NCBI GenBank assembly: GCA_963693315.1
Contig: OY856188.1
Coordinates: 223,304,996 to 223,368,995 of the forward strand
Direction of reading: 5' to 3'
Origin: Diogma glabrata
Lineage: Eukaryota; Arthropoda; Insecta; Diptera; Cylindrotomidae
DNA length: 64,000 nucleotides
The notes beneath the pieces are model-generated. The model was not told the origin of the DNA and made no database searches. It saw nothing but the letters and a program-made list of their open reading frames with translations. The translations under genes were made by a program, and so were the position numbers. Shown here piece by piece: positions 53,801 through 56,650 of the stretch; within the stretch, counting starts at the first letter, position 1; every line of letters begins with the position of its first letter.

Positions 53801-54026
53801 AAGTGAAAACCTCAGTTGAGAATTATTTGAACTTTATCTTTGAAATATGACAATTTTGATCATTCATACAACACATCTTGACATGGGTCGTTTAGAATTG
53901 TATTCTATGCTATTGTAATGTTAAATAAATTTAGTAACAAACTTACCTCAGGAAAGCCATGGGCATCTGTTGCTTCTGCTGTGGACAACCATTTCTTTGG
54001 TAATGATAAAAGTGATTCTTTCCATC
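11675..54026 (-). CDS. ChAT: Choline O-acetyltransferase gene, six exons visible (5' end outside window)
   Basis: ChAT transfers acetyl from acetyl-CoA to choline and so makes acetylcholine in cholinergic neurons; it is a member of the carnitine/choline acyltransferase family. Exons on the minus strand are 54026-53947, 22744-22553, 14698-14526, 13662-12516, 12336-12139 and 11872-11675. Every junction is GT-AG and keeps frame, giving 661 codons plus stop. Insect ChAT proteins are a little over 700 residues, so only the N-terminal 60 or so residues are missing. Introns are 31.2 kb, 7.85 kb, 863, 179 and 266 bp. The largest intron is full of transposons, and the 7.85-kb intron holds an antisense secreted-protein gene. 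In Drosophila the vesicular acetylcholine transporter gene is nested in the first ChAT intron; that intron is probably only partly inside this window and no transporter is seen. Confidence 0.95.
12139..12336 (-). CDS. ChAT: ChAT exon 5 of those visible
   Basis: 66 codons, phase 0 at both ends. Acceptor CTTCTTCACAG is followed by REYLRELFRCAVARQTEIMV, and the exon ends CFLLSTSQ before donor GTATAA. The Ser-Thr-Ser near the end is the conserved STS motif that contacts CoA and the substrate in this family. The residues upstream of REYL in the same open frame belong to the 179-bp intron. Confidence 0.95.
12516..13662 (-). CDS. ChAT: ChAT exon 4 of those visible, catalytic core
   Basis: 1,147 bp. 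One base completes a codon split with the upstream exon (giving Ser in LESGKLP), followed by 382 codons. The order of features fits ChAT: REKGQPLCMAQYYRLLGSCR near the start, HVIISCRNQMYCV, SDAPCL, LLTAEPRSLWARDR, then HQMIHGGGS...NRWFDKTMQ, and the active-site segment GLCYEHSTSEGIAPVQLLE with the catalytic His. The CoA/choline-site region DLDFYVYRYQSYGKTFIK and the segment TYESASTRRFLLGRVDCIRS follow. There are no internal stops. The exon ends NIYS before donor GTGAGT. The codons upstream of GKLP in the open frame are intronic, as the acceptor TTTTTAG shows. Confidence 0.96.
14068..14474. repeat. GC-rich foldback element (MITE-like) in a ChAT intron
   Basis: 407 bp bounded by AATATTTGGC (14068-14077) and its complement (14465-14474). 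The inverted arms are about 125 bp each with runs of G on one side and C on the other, shared words such as GTTCGTTGGAAAGCTTAGG, and a loop of about 150 bp. No target duplication is obvious. It lies wholly within the 863-bp intron between two ChAT exons, so the pre-mRNA would carry a strong hairpin. Confidence 0.75.
14526..14698 (-). CDS. ChAT: ChAT exon 3 of those visible
   Basis: 173 bp: 57 codons plus two bases of a split codon. After acceptor TTTTTGCTTCAG it reads AYVYWLNDMYMDVRLPLPIN, then SNPGMVFPP and ARFTARIIDGIMLHKELLE, ending with donor GTTTGT. WLNDMYM and LPLPINSNPGM are signature stretches of ChAT. The upstream junction supplies DNW, giving the conserved DNWAYxYWLN. Confidence 0.95.
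14925..15040. repeat. Short inverted repeat
   Basis: About 35-bp arms (near 14925-14960 and 14998-15040) sharing ATATTATTTTAT and GGAGGAGAAGTA in inverse orientation, around a short GC-richer loop. A related CTCCTCCTCC word occurs near 54825. It is probably a small foldback element. Confidence 0.5.
15176..15310 (-). pseudogene. LINE family 1, 3' end fragment
   Basis: Matches the 3' tail of the longer LINE copies at 30925 (minus) and 51370 (plus), sharing GTGTTGTGTAGTA, GAATTACA and GGTCCCACAACAACAT. The poly-T at 15160-15176 is its poly-A tail on this strand. It is 5' truncated. Confidence 0.75.
16012..16110 (+). repeat. Dispersed repeat family P, copy 1
   Basis: Contains GTGAAATTGTCCCACTCGAC followed by GCTAACGCG and TCTCTTGAAGCAAAATATACT. 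The same ordered words appear at 62308-62402 (plus), in inverse and diverged form at 60116-60210, and partly at 63163-63222. It is non-coding, probably a MITE family. Confidence 0.7.
16225..16550 (-). pseudogene. Diverged LINE family 1-like fragment
   Basis: Two blocks align, antisense, with the RT 3' half of the copy at 31239-31720. These are the segment matching GDRNLT...LLDSVEKRA near 16240-16290, and the segment matching the INFNSTKTQLL region near 16440-16520. Stops and indels are frequent, so it is an old copy. Confidence 0.5.
16560..17606. other. Intronic, nothing recognised
   Basis: AT-rich ChAT intron sequence without supported coding regions. Confidence 0.4.
17607..18164. repeat. 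Foldback element with about 100-bp arms
   Basis: The segment 17607-17715 recurs inverted at 18070-18164. Shared words are GGTGAAAAACACGT, AATCAGCAA, and GAATTCGTTGACATCAATAA with one substitution. The loop of about 350 bp includes AACACCCTGTATCTTAAGACA. No transposase is present. It is likely a non-autonomous DNA element in the ChAT intron. Confidence 0.7.
18520..18690 (-). mobile_element. tRNA-related SINE, copy 1 (minus)
   Basis: Reverse-complement of the element at 55767-55975: shared GAGATCAATTAA, AAGTAAGTAAAGAAGTAATT, CAAAGGTATGGTT-type and CCACTTCACATTTTTCGTG words. The tRNA-like head near 18635-18690 has B-box-like GGTTCGAATCC words. The copy is diverged and its head is rearranged. 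Confidence 0.7.
18691..19337. other. Upstream flank of the nested secreted-protein gene
   Basis: No coding region. AT-rich; may contain enhancers for the gene starting at 19440, but no specific sites could be identified. Confidence 0.35.
19338..19345 (+). promoter_or_regulatory. Candidate TATA box for the nested gene
   Basis: TATAAATA about 100 bp upstream of the start codon, which would give a 5' UTR of roughly 70 bases. A second TATAAATA at 19401-19408 lies only 32 bp before the start region and would leave almost no 5' UTR. Which is used cannot be told from sequence. Confidence 0.45.
19440..19446 (+). CDS. Exon 1 of the nested secreted-protein gene
   Basis: Only seven coding bases (Met, Gln and one base of Gly) before the donor GTAAAA. 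A tiny first coding exon with the signal peptide on exon 2 is common for insect cuticle and peritrophin genes. It supplies the only in-frame ATG: without it, exon 2 would have to start at a TTG inside the signal peptide. Confidence 0.8.
19440..22168 (+). CDS. Secreted Pro/Thr/Trp-rich repeat protein with reduced chitin-binding domain (two exons)
   Basis: Exon 1 is 19440-19446 (ATG CAA G, then donor GTAAAA); exon 2 is 19863-22168 after acceptor TACTTTACAG. Joined, they encode 770 residues. Residues 1-19 (MQGVYALTALLCLISSTFA) form a signal peptide. Residues 36-88 resemble a peritrophin-A (ChtBD2) domain, with Cys at 36, 57, 68 and 81 and the ICDW motif. After it come TxxPP-type acidic repeats (roughly residues 140-265), FPPWWPT blocks, long PTWSPTPPTREH repeats (about 310-640), a second pair of FPPWWPT blocks, and a C-terminal Trp-rich tail. 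The Thr/Pro density implies heavy O-glycosylation. The gene lies antisense in a ChAT intron. By architecture it is a mucin, adhesive, silk or peritrophic/cuticular protein; which of these is inference. I do not recognise a named orthologue. Confidence 0.85.
19863..22168 (+). CDS. Exon 2 of the nested secreted-protein gene
   Basis: 2,306 bp, a single long open frame carrying the rest of the signal peptide, the chitin-binding-like domain and all repeats, ending with a stop at 22166-22168. The acceptor is preceded by a polypyrimidine tract (TTTTCTTATACTTTACAG). Other frames over the repeats are also open because the repeats are short and stop-free; they lack a signal peptide and domain. Confidence 0.85.
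20400..20645 (+). repeat. 12-bp coding microrepeat (PTEP/PTDP units)
   Basis: Tandem units encoding Pro-Pro-Thr-Glu or Pro-Pro-Thr-Asp, with third-position variation (GAGCC, GAACC). Encodes the acidic Thr/Pro spacer of the nested secreted protein. The length is likely to vary between individuals. Confidence 0.85.
20821..21420 (+). repeat. 180-bp higher-order repeat in coding sequence, about 3.3 copies
   Basis: Period exactly 180 bp (20821, 21001, 21181, 21361): each unit encodes 60 residues made of five related 12-residue modules (PTWSPKPPPSGH, PSWWPTRPTREH, PTWTPT..PTRES, PTWSPTKPTPEE, PTWIPTRPTREH). Copies differ by only a few substitutions, pointing to recent unequal exchange. Confidence 0.9.
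21421..21815 (+). repeat. 36-bp coding repeat
   Basis: About eleven units encoding PTWSPTPPTREH-like 12-mers, each with one Trp. This is the basic module from which the 180-bp repeat upstream appears to have been built. Confidence 0.85.
22224..22229 (+). terminator. Polyadenylation signal of the nested gene
   Basis: AATAAA 56 bases after the stop codon, in a run of A-rich sequence. It is the first such signal downstream and gives a short 3' UTR, ending well before the ChAT exon at 22553. Confidence 0.65.
22553..22744 (-). CDS. ChAT: ChAT exon 2 of those visible
   Basis: 64 codons, phase 0 at both ends, between acceptor TTCTTATAG and donor GTAAGG. It reads ALPKVPVPLLETTMAEYLRI, then LEPVLTQPQFEKAK and SGPSGLGPILQ, ending VERREAEDNW. 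LPKVPVPPL-type and EYL motifs are conserved at the start of the choline/carnitine acyltransferase domain. It was recognised only by translating the minus strand between the splice sites. Confidence 0.95.
22745..25399. other. Start of the 31-kb ChAT intron, mostly unassigned
   Basis: AT-rich. Apart from the hairpin at 24853-24900, no gene or element could be supported. The small frames (25109-25333 and others) do not resemble known families. Confidence 0.4.
24853..24900. repeat. Perfect 14-bp hairpin
   Basis: TGGCAATTCTTCAC at 24853-24866 pairs with its exact complement at 24887-24900 around a 20-nt loop. A 60-codon minus-strand frame runs across it but is probably part of a mobile element rather than a gene. 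Confidence 0.7.
25400..26330 (+). pseudogene. Ty3/gypsy-type Gag-protease fragment
   Basis: The frame 25501-25857 reads RLPENIKLILASF...LDRLAERADNLMET, matching the C-terminal part of insect gypsy-group Gag. After a frame change, FYHSRFGEKALC resembles the cysteine/histidine segment that follows Gag in this clade, and then FLIDTGAEF (about 26065-26095) gives the aspartic-protease DTG motif. Several stops and frame changes break it. No RT follows; the integrase end of an element in the same orientation lies at 36970. Confidence 0.65.
26594..26719. repeat. Inverted repeat with 24-bp arms
   Basis: 26594-26617 and 26696-26719 are inverse copies with one mismatch (core ACAAAACACGATCGTTCT). The interior is about 78 bp and GC-richer than its surroundings. 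Probably a small foldback element. Confidence 0.6.
26940..27437 (+). repeat. Dispersed repeat family Q, copy 1
   Basis: About 500 bp that recurs in inverse orientation at 43009-43512. Shared words along the whole length include ATAGTTGTGC, GTAATTTAAATTTATTG, TTTGTGGTAGG, CAATAATTGTACAATTTT and TACGCACG. It is non-coding. One end carries a GCGTGCG/CGCACG word near a CATAGG/TTATGG border. Confidence 0.75.
27450..27535. repeat. Cluster of GTCCCACG words
   Basis: GTCCCACG occurs four times in about 75 bp (near 27453, 27495, 27510 and 27522) with variable spacing. The function is unknown; it could be a protein-binding cluster or remnant of a transposon end. Confidence 0.45.
28612..28642. repeat. 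Left half of a hairpin element split by a transposon
   Basis: TGTATTACTAGTGCGAATGC through CGTTTTCCAAAC is the exact inverse of 34920-34950. Removing the 28643-34871 insertion leaves a roughly 108-bp near-perfect hairpin, with an inner arm TTTGCCGCAC/GTGCGGCAAA at 34872-34919. Confidence 0.8.
28711..28790. repeat. hAT-type terminus (GTGGTTCTCAAA)
   Basis: GTGGTTCTCAAAGCG followed by palindromic TGTTCCGCGGAACA and GAACACTAGTGTTC resembles the ends of another hAT group. Its partner end was not found, so it is a remnant within the larger element. Confidence 0.45.
28897..29160 (+). repeat. Dispersed repeat family R, copy 1
   Basis: Begins CATTATGATGCTAGGACGTA and runs through AGTCCAAAATAGCTTATGTC and ACTATTTTTTATTCGCCGC. 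It recurs in the same orientation at 32976-33215. Further along, 29150-29330 resembles 45170-45330. It is non-coding. Confidence 0.75.
30110..30475 (-). pseudogene. Tyrosine-recombinase-like (Crypton/DUF3504-type) N-terminal fragment
   Basis: The minus-strand frame 30413-30189 reads PEKSKVRYEKAYQLFINWC, then VFLAYFGEL and MWSNYSMLKSTFIV: the SAM-like core-binding domain typical of Crypton-type recombinase proteins in animals. After a frame change, AKKSKVFWREEINKF (about 30160-30115) continues the family's next conserved segment. The catalytic domain is absent. Family assignment is from motif memory, hence moderate confidence. Confidence 0.55.
30925..32460 (-). mobile_element. LINE family 1, 5'-truncated copy with RT
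   Basis: The poly-A tail side is at about 30915 and the copy runs up to about 32460. The minus-strand frame 32191-31499 has RT blocks ALDISTAFDRIWH, LINADVTQGSVLSS (normally GVPQGS), and the FADDST catalytic site. The thumb and C-terminal region is in the frame 31439-31239 (MEYCCQVWGAASVTILG, RRTVADLVVFYKYRHQQC). There is no RNase H. Frame breaks near 32200 and 31450-31500, and the altered QGS block, show the copy is dead. The arrangement fits a CR1/jockey-type non-LTR retrotransposon. Confidence 0.8.
32976..33215 (+). repeat. Dispersed repeat family R, copy 2
   Basis: Same order of words as 28897-29160, with an internal deletion of about 20 bp (the GCTAGCCGAG segment is missing) and a few substitutions. 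Confidence 0.75.
33419..33749 (-). pseudogene. Jockey-type LINE C-terminal fragment
   Basis: The minus strand reads GFDLPRHTWTTLNRKRRNHG, CADSFYMWGISESPECECGA, then after one in-frame stop TIKHIATVCPIRRYNGDISD and EAWIDLLDVNI with a stop. The NHGRC...W....SP.C.CGAP...KHI..CP signature is the zinc-knuckle-like C terminus of many insect non-LTR retrotransposons. This is a different family from the other LINEs in the window. Confidence 0.75.
34072..34238 (+). repeat. Duplicated transposon right end, copy 1
   Basis: About 165 bp ending GCTATGCCACTG, repeated directly at 34695-34863 with over 90 percent identity by eye (shared GAACGAAAAGAAAGCAACTG and CAATTCATTCGTAAGAT). Confidence 0.8.
34695..34863 (+). 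repeat. Duplicated transposon right end, copy 2 (the outer end)
   Basis: Direct repeat of 34072-34238, ending GCTACGCCACTG next to the TTCCAAAC target duplication. A G-run precedes it at about 34686. This copy is the true right terminus of the 28643-34863 element. Confidence 0.8.
34872..34950. repeat. Right half of the split hairpin element
   Basis: Contains the inner arms TTTGCCGCAC and GTGCGGCAAA and the outer arm 34920-34950, inverse of 28612-28642. Together with the left half it rebuilds a small palindromic element. Confidence 0.8.
35575..36290 (+). pseudogene. hAT-type transposase relic
   Basis: Out-of-frame patches translate to segments of animal hAT transposases of the ZBED/SCAN-containing type: ADNTNTNFSG near 35895, then IGFAAHILNNAIRNAADL near 35980-36040, and the cysteine/histidine-rich start near 35700-35790 (HIDTDKHKKAL). 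GYSETRWLAVMPALER-like coding is recognisable at 36115-36160 across a frame change. Many stops. It is not connected to the ends of any element I can define. Confidence 0.55.
36590..36820 (+). pseudogene. Transposase-like fragment (zinc-finger MYM/hAT group)
   Basis: The plus strand reads LLSFTNSLSEQLQSKDIIIS, then LIKTTFLMLKQCRNDTKF, interrupted by a stop, followed by FAELCDIRF. The pattern resembles the alpha-helical segment before the hAT dimerisation region in TTF-type/MYM-type proteins. It is short and broken. Confidence 0.45.
36970..37515 (+). pseudogene. Ty3/gypsy-type integrase C terminus and Pol tail
   Basis: The frame 36978-37262 ends with VLLRTDAVRKSLQPLYTGPF and KVLSRN, the conserved C-terminal segment of gypsy-group integrases. 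After a frame change, the frame to 37515 has KKVTFNDKS and SGRTIETPNKLLDYI, which is typical of the last residues of these polyproteins. The strand is the same as the Gag-protease fragment at 25400-26330; both could come from one element now 11 kb apart. Confidence 0.7.
37681..37691 (+). promoter_or_regulatory. Polypurine tract of the gypsy-type element
   Basis: GGTGGGGGAG directly before the presumed LTR start (TGTGGTGATG, 37695), the expected site of plus-strand priming. Confidence 0.55.
37695..38650 (+). mobile_element. Presumed 3' LTR of the gypsy-type element
   Basis: Starts TGTGGTGATGC after the polypurine tract. Contains a 54-bp tandem repeat (38070-38210), a TATA-like TATAAATAG (38484-38492) and AATAAA (38557-38562). 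The 3' border is not certain: no matching 5' LTR is in the window, so the end is only an estimate. Confidence 0.5.
38070..38210 (+). repeat. 54-bp tandem repeat in the LTR, about 2.6 copies
   Basis: Units start at 38070, 38124 and 38178; each has TGCAATA, GTATTAAACGTAA and AATAATCAGCTGCGCA. Repeats in this position are often enhancer-like elements in LTRs. Confidence 0.8.
38651..41379. other. Intronic, nothing recognised
   Basis: AT-rich sequence of the 31-kb ChAT intron. No coding region or repeat could be supported. Confidence 0.4.
41380..41780. repeat. GC-richer repeat-rich segment with a 25-bp tandem
   Basis: Starts of the 25-bp unit fall at 41470, 41495, 41520 and 41545 (GTCTGGCAAA... 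CTTGGG.CAA). CTTGGGCCAAG-type palindromes recur on both sides, including CCAAGGCTTGG near 41757. Likely a non-autonomous DNA element. Confidence 0.6.
41781..43008. other. Intronic, nothing recognised
   Basis: AT-rich ChAT intron sequence without supported features. Confidence 0.4.
43009..43512 (-). repeat. Dispersed repeat family Q, copy 2
   Basis: Inverse of 26940-27437 along its whole length. The CATAGGCGTGCGTAAC end lies at 43010-43025. Confidence 0.75.
43785..43835 (+). repeat. Short CGGCCGTTAT repeat
   Basis: Two adjacent copies of CGGCCGTTAT followed by two degenerate ATCGGCT copies. It is a small GC-rich island in AT-rich sequence. Confidence 0.5.
44685..44740 (+). repeat. 20-bp tandem repeat, about 2.8 copies
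   Basis: Unit AAGTAAAAAAAAGTAATGGA. The preceding bases (AACACTTTTTTTCC) form an inverse of the A-rich part, so the segment can also fold back. Confidence 0.7.
44850..45004 (+). repeat. 55-bp minisatellite, left block
   Basis: Three degenerate units with CTTAGTTTTAAAT, GATAATAGTGGAG, GGCTGG and TTTTAAAAACTGTTTTT. The same repeat continues at 45512-45855 after an insertion. Confidence 0.7.
45005..45511. mobile_element. Element inserted into the minisatellite
   Basis: About 500 bp unlike the flanking repeat. It has an inner hairpin (45408-45440 with 45462-45497, core GGAGCTAAAGTGA), two AGCAAAAGTAACG words at 45085-45120, and a region (45170-45330) related to repeat family R near 29150-29330. 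No transposase. Confidence 0.55.
45512..45855 (+). repeat. 55-bp minisatellite, right block
   Basis: Six to seven degenerate units of the type described for 44850-45004, with spacing of about 40 to 60 bp. Confidence 0.7.
46560..49580 (-). mobile_element. LINE family 2 copy, internally deleted and split by a MITE
   Basis: The 5' end on this strand (49570-49214) encodes an ORF1-like coiled-coil segment (PPTTRKISESELGNILSSAL, VVKLQQQLAFMQQQ). It runs almost directly into the endonuclease-RT linker (IRKAQLTYYDVKFTNSMNNP near 48960), so the endonuclease region has been lost. The linker is split by the 588-bp insertion at 48309-48896. The RT (48102-47488) has SNYRPISILNSISK, YQYGFTKSSNTT and DIKKAFDTVHH. 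A deletion after LITKGVP removes the QGS block; FADDAVIKYTSSS follows in another frame, then YKYLGLVVEQKLKW. Dead copy of a CR1/L2-like non-LTR element, distinct from LINE family 1. Confidence 0.8.
48309..48896. mobile_element. 588-bp MITE inserted in LINE family 2
   Basis: Perfect 14-bp terminal inverted repeats CCCGAGCAGAAATT (48309-48322; complement 48883-48896). The interior is packed with CAGGGCCTGATCAGG-like words in both orientations. The LINE reading frame resumes across it (KKRKE on one side, TNCNINIKNQ on the other), proving insertion into an existing LINE. No clear target duplication. Confidence 0.85.
49586..50000. repeat. TIR-flanked element, candidate MITE
   Basis: GCCGTTCACTGCACAAA and a following TAACTCCA word at the left (49593-49622) recur inverted at the right (49962-49994). 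Inside, two direct imperfect repeats (49688-49730 and 49865-49900) share TTATTCAGGAA-type words. About 410 bp, non-coding. Confidence 0.6.
50165..51370 (+). mobile_element. LINE family 1, 5'-truncated copy (plus)
   Basis: Starts within the RT (INKLVAYGFHSNVVKLIQNF, then AGVPQGSVLFPSLFLIYINE, with an intact QGS block) and shifts frame before the FADD block. The C-terminal frame 50797-51291 (VHKSYIRPCMEYCCHVWGAA, HRRTVADLVFFYKYRHQQC) ends in the 3' UTR and an A-rich tail at 51345-51370. Same family as 30925-32460 on the opposite strand. Dead from stops and frame changes. Confidence 0.8.
51371..53946. other. Intronic, nothing recognised
   Basis: AT-rich end of the 31-kb ChAT intron; no supported coding or repeat features. 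Confidence 0.4.
53947..54026 (-). CDS. ChAT: ChAT most upstream visible exon
   Basis: 80 bp: two bases of a split codon plus 26 codons reading WKESLLSLPKKWLSTAEATD then AHGFPE. Acceptor TTTTCCTTATAG, donor GTAAGT. The exon has no start codon and its first codon is shared with an upstream exon, so the N terminus (about 60 residues, judged from the family) is encoded further upstream. I found no matching exon between 54027 and 64000. Confidence 0.92.
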
Positions 54027-55766
54027 CTATAAGGAAAATAAAATAATTATATAATGTTTTAAATTGCTTTCATGGTTTCGTTTTATGAAGTTGGTATCGT
54101 GATAATTTGTCAATATTTGTAACTTCTCAACCAACCAGTATCATAAATCCTTAACAGCATACCAAAAACATTTCAATCGTATTATCTCACTTTAATCAAA
54201 AACAACCCCGTGTTGAAAAATAAAAATAACATAAATAATAATACGAATCTCACCTTCCCTATTGATTCAAAATATTAGGATTTTCATTAAACAACGGGAT
54301 GCTTTTATGTATTTGATAGATACATAGGCGTGTTCGAAAAATCAAAGAAAAATATTTTCAATATGTGCAATACAAAATGATTCAATCAAACCACTAGTAA
54401 TCTGATCATGGCATAACAAACAAAACATAATTATGTATAACAAAAATTTTTTGTCCAAATTTTACGAGTCAGAAAACTTATACACTACAACTCCTGCTAT
54501 TTTGTTTCTTCTTTATAATTTTATATCAACTGTATAAACTTTTTCTGAAATAAATTTTTGATTTTCAAAGCTTAAATTTATTATTTAGACGACGTTTTGT
54601 AATGGAAGAGATATGTTTTATTCGAAAAGAACGGTCCTTTCTTTGATTTATTAATTAGCTTTTAATGCTGTTTTCTCTTACATTCTGAGTTTAAGGATTT
54701 TTTGCATTAAAGAGTTAAAATTGATGTTGAATGATAAATATAAGAATGTAATGGAGGACATTTTAAAAAAGGGGTTATTGAAGAAAGCTATTGCTGAAAG
54801 ACATATTTACGATAAAAGTAGCTCCTCCTCCCAAAACGGTGTTATCTAGCATAAGTGTAAGCGTTTGACAGACATTTCATATTTGCCAAAAATAAACTCT
54901 AAAAAAAAAAATTCATCAACCTCACTCAGAGATTATATGTCTATGTATGCAGTTTATACCATAAAATTGTAATTTGATTATAAAGAGAAAATATAATCAT
55001 ATCAAGATCATAAATTATAGAAACCTTAAAAAAAACTGGGAAAATAAAAAAAATCTAATACACAGTAAAAAGAAAATTAAACGACACCGTCAAAAGGAAA
55101 TAAAAACATAAAAACTTTATTCACACTTACAAAGCACACAAAGCACCCGAACAAAAATCCGGGAAGGTATGATAATGATGAAAATGGAAAAATAAAGAAA
55201 AATAGATTTATGTTTGAGAACAGCAAAACTAAATCCTGTTGTTTTTGTTTTTTTGTCGACTATTATTCAGGTTGTTGATGTTAAAGAAGAAAAGTTTTAT
55301 TTCCATGAAAATTTAATTTATTTTGTTTTTGCTTAAAAATAAAACGGAAACAAAAATAAAAACAAAATATTTGTATTAAATAACGTGATGAAGAGTTCAT
55401 GGCATAAAATTTTATATAATATCTGAGAAGAAGTGGAACAGGAATCTGTTCATTATATAAAAGAAGTCGATTACAAATAAGCTTTTTTTTTAACAGAAAA
55501 TGAAATATGTATTCATTTCTTTGACCTGCTTGATTGAATGATTGCAGCAAATAGTTCTACAAAAGTATGAATATAAAAGATAAACTACAAAAGTAAAGAT
55601 TAGAAATATTCCCCATTCTATGAATTCACACAAAGTATTGTCTAGAAATTTAATGCAAAAAACCCCATATAATGTAAACACATTTTCCATAATATGGAGT
55701 CTAATGACAGTAAGAAAATTTAACTCAAGTAAAATAAATAAGTGATGAAGAAGTTTGAACTTTGAA
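54027..55766. other. Intronic, nothing recognised
   Basis: AT-rich sequence 5' of the first visible ChAT exon on the minus strand. No upstream ChAT exon or vesicular acetylcholine transporter coding was found. Confidence 0.4.
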
Positions 55767-55975
55767 ATTGTCATCGCCTCAATGGCGTAATCGATAGCGT
55801 GTCTGCCCAATAATTCGAACCAGGCACTGAGGAGGAAGGTTCGAGTTCATCCAAAACACGAAAAATGTGAAGTGGAATTTTTTCCTGATAAACTTCCAAC
55901 CATACCTTTGAATTGAAAAAATTCCAATTACTTCTTTACTTACTTCAGTTTAATTGATCTCAAAAATCCCCAATA
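55767..55975 (+). mobile_element. tRNA-related SINE, copy 2
   Basis: The tRNA-like head has an A-box match TGGCGTAATCG (55783-55793) and a B-box match GGTTCGAGTTC (55838-55848), spaced as in tRNA-derived Pol III promoters. A tRNA-unrelated body follows (AATGTGAAGTGGAATTTTTT, AAGAAGTAATTGG in inverse form, and AATTGATCTCAAAAATCCCC). The body matches the minus-strand copy at 18520-18690. Confidence 0.75.
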
Positions 55976-56094
55976 TATGAAAAGCGTTTCATGGAGGTTA
56001 AATTCCTTGTAGTAGTGACTGTTGTTCTCTCTATACTGAAAATGATATTCACTTAATACCAAATTGCAGTTCCTGCTATGTTATTTTAATTTAA

Positions 56095-56198
56095 TTTTAC
56101 AATGTTTTTAAATCAAAGCAACATTGGAAAAATATAATATGCGTTTTGAAAGCAATTCAAAGATGTTGATTTCTAATTTAATAATTTATAATAAATAT
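56095..56198 (+). repeat. Left part of repeat P/target element split by the Penelope pair
   Basis: GATTTCTAATTTAATAATTT recurs at about 60418-60437 and, inverted, at 62458-62500. The element continues after the Penelope insertion at 60063 (ATCGTTTACATATATTTACT). Confidence 0.65.
56186..56198. repeat. Target-site duplication of the Penelope pair, left
   Basis: TTATAATAAATAT, repeated at 60063-60075. The inverted-repeat arm starts directly after it; on the right, 32 extra bases lie between the arm end and the second copy. Confidence 0.65.
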
Positions 56199-56242
56199 CT
56201 CAGTGGTAGCTTATTTATAGACTATTTATTATTTTTAAAAAA

Positions 56243-56295
56243 ATATGTTTATTCCAATATTTCGACCTTGCGGGTCATCATCAGGGGTTACATAT
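56243..56295 (-). ncRNA. Hammerhead-ribozyme-like motif, mirror copy
   Basis: Inverse of 59934-59986 with the same CTGATGA and GAAA core. The comments on weak stem I and stem III apply equally. Confidence 0.45.
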
Positions 56296-56650
56296 ATTAT
56301 AATATTTAATATTACCTACAAAACAATTAATTAGAAAAAACACAAAAAATTAACATAATACTTACAAATCAAAAATTTTAAAAAATACTTGAAAACATTA
56401 AACAATAGTTTAAAAAAGATTACAAACATAAATTGTTTAAAAGAAAAAAATGCACACAAACTCTACAAAAACTTTAATAGAATTATTTTATTATTATTAA
56501 TTCAAAATAAAAAATATTTTATATATTTAAATCACAATAGAAAACAGTTCATGAAAAGGAAAATTTTTGAATGACGGAAAATAAAACTTTTAATAAGAAA
56601 ACTCGATGAAAAAACAGAAACTAAATTAAATGTGACTACTAAATTTAATA

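Noticed and set aside
56389..56574. 61-codon frames in the Penelope 3' regions (also 59655-59840)
   Set aside because: They are antisense to the element's 3' untranslated region, Lys/Asn-rich, and identical only because the arms are inverted copies.
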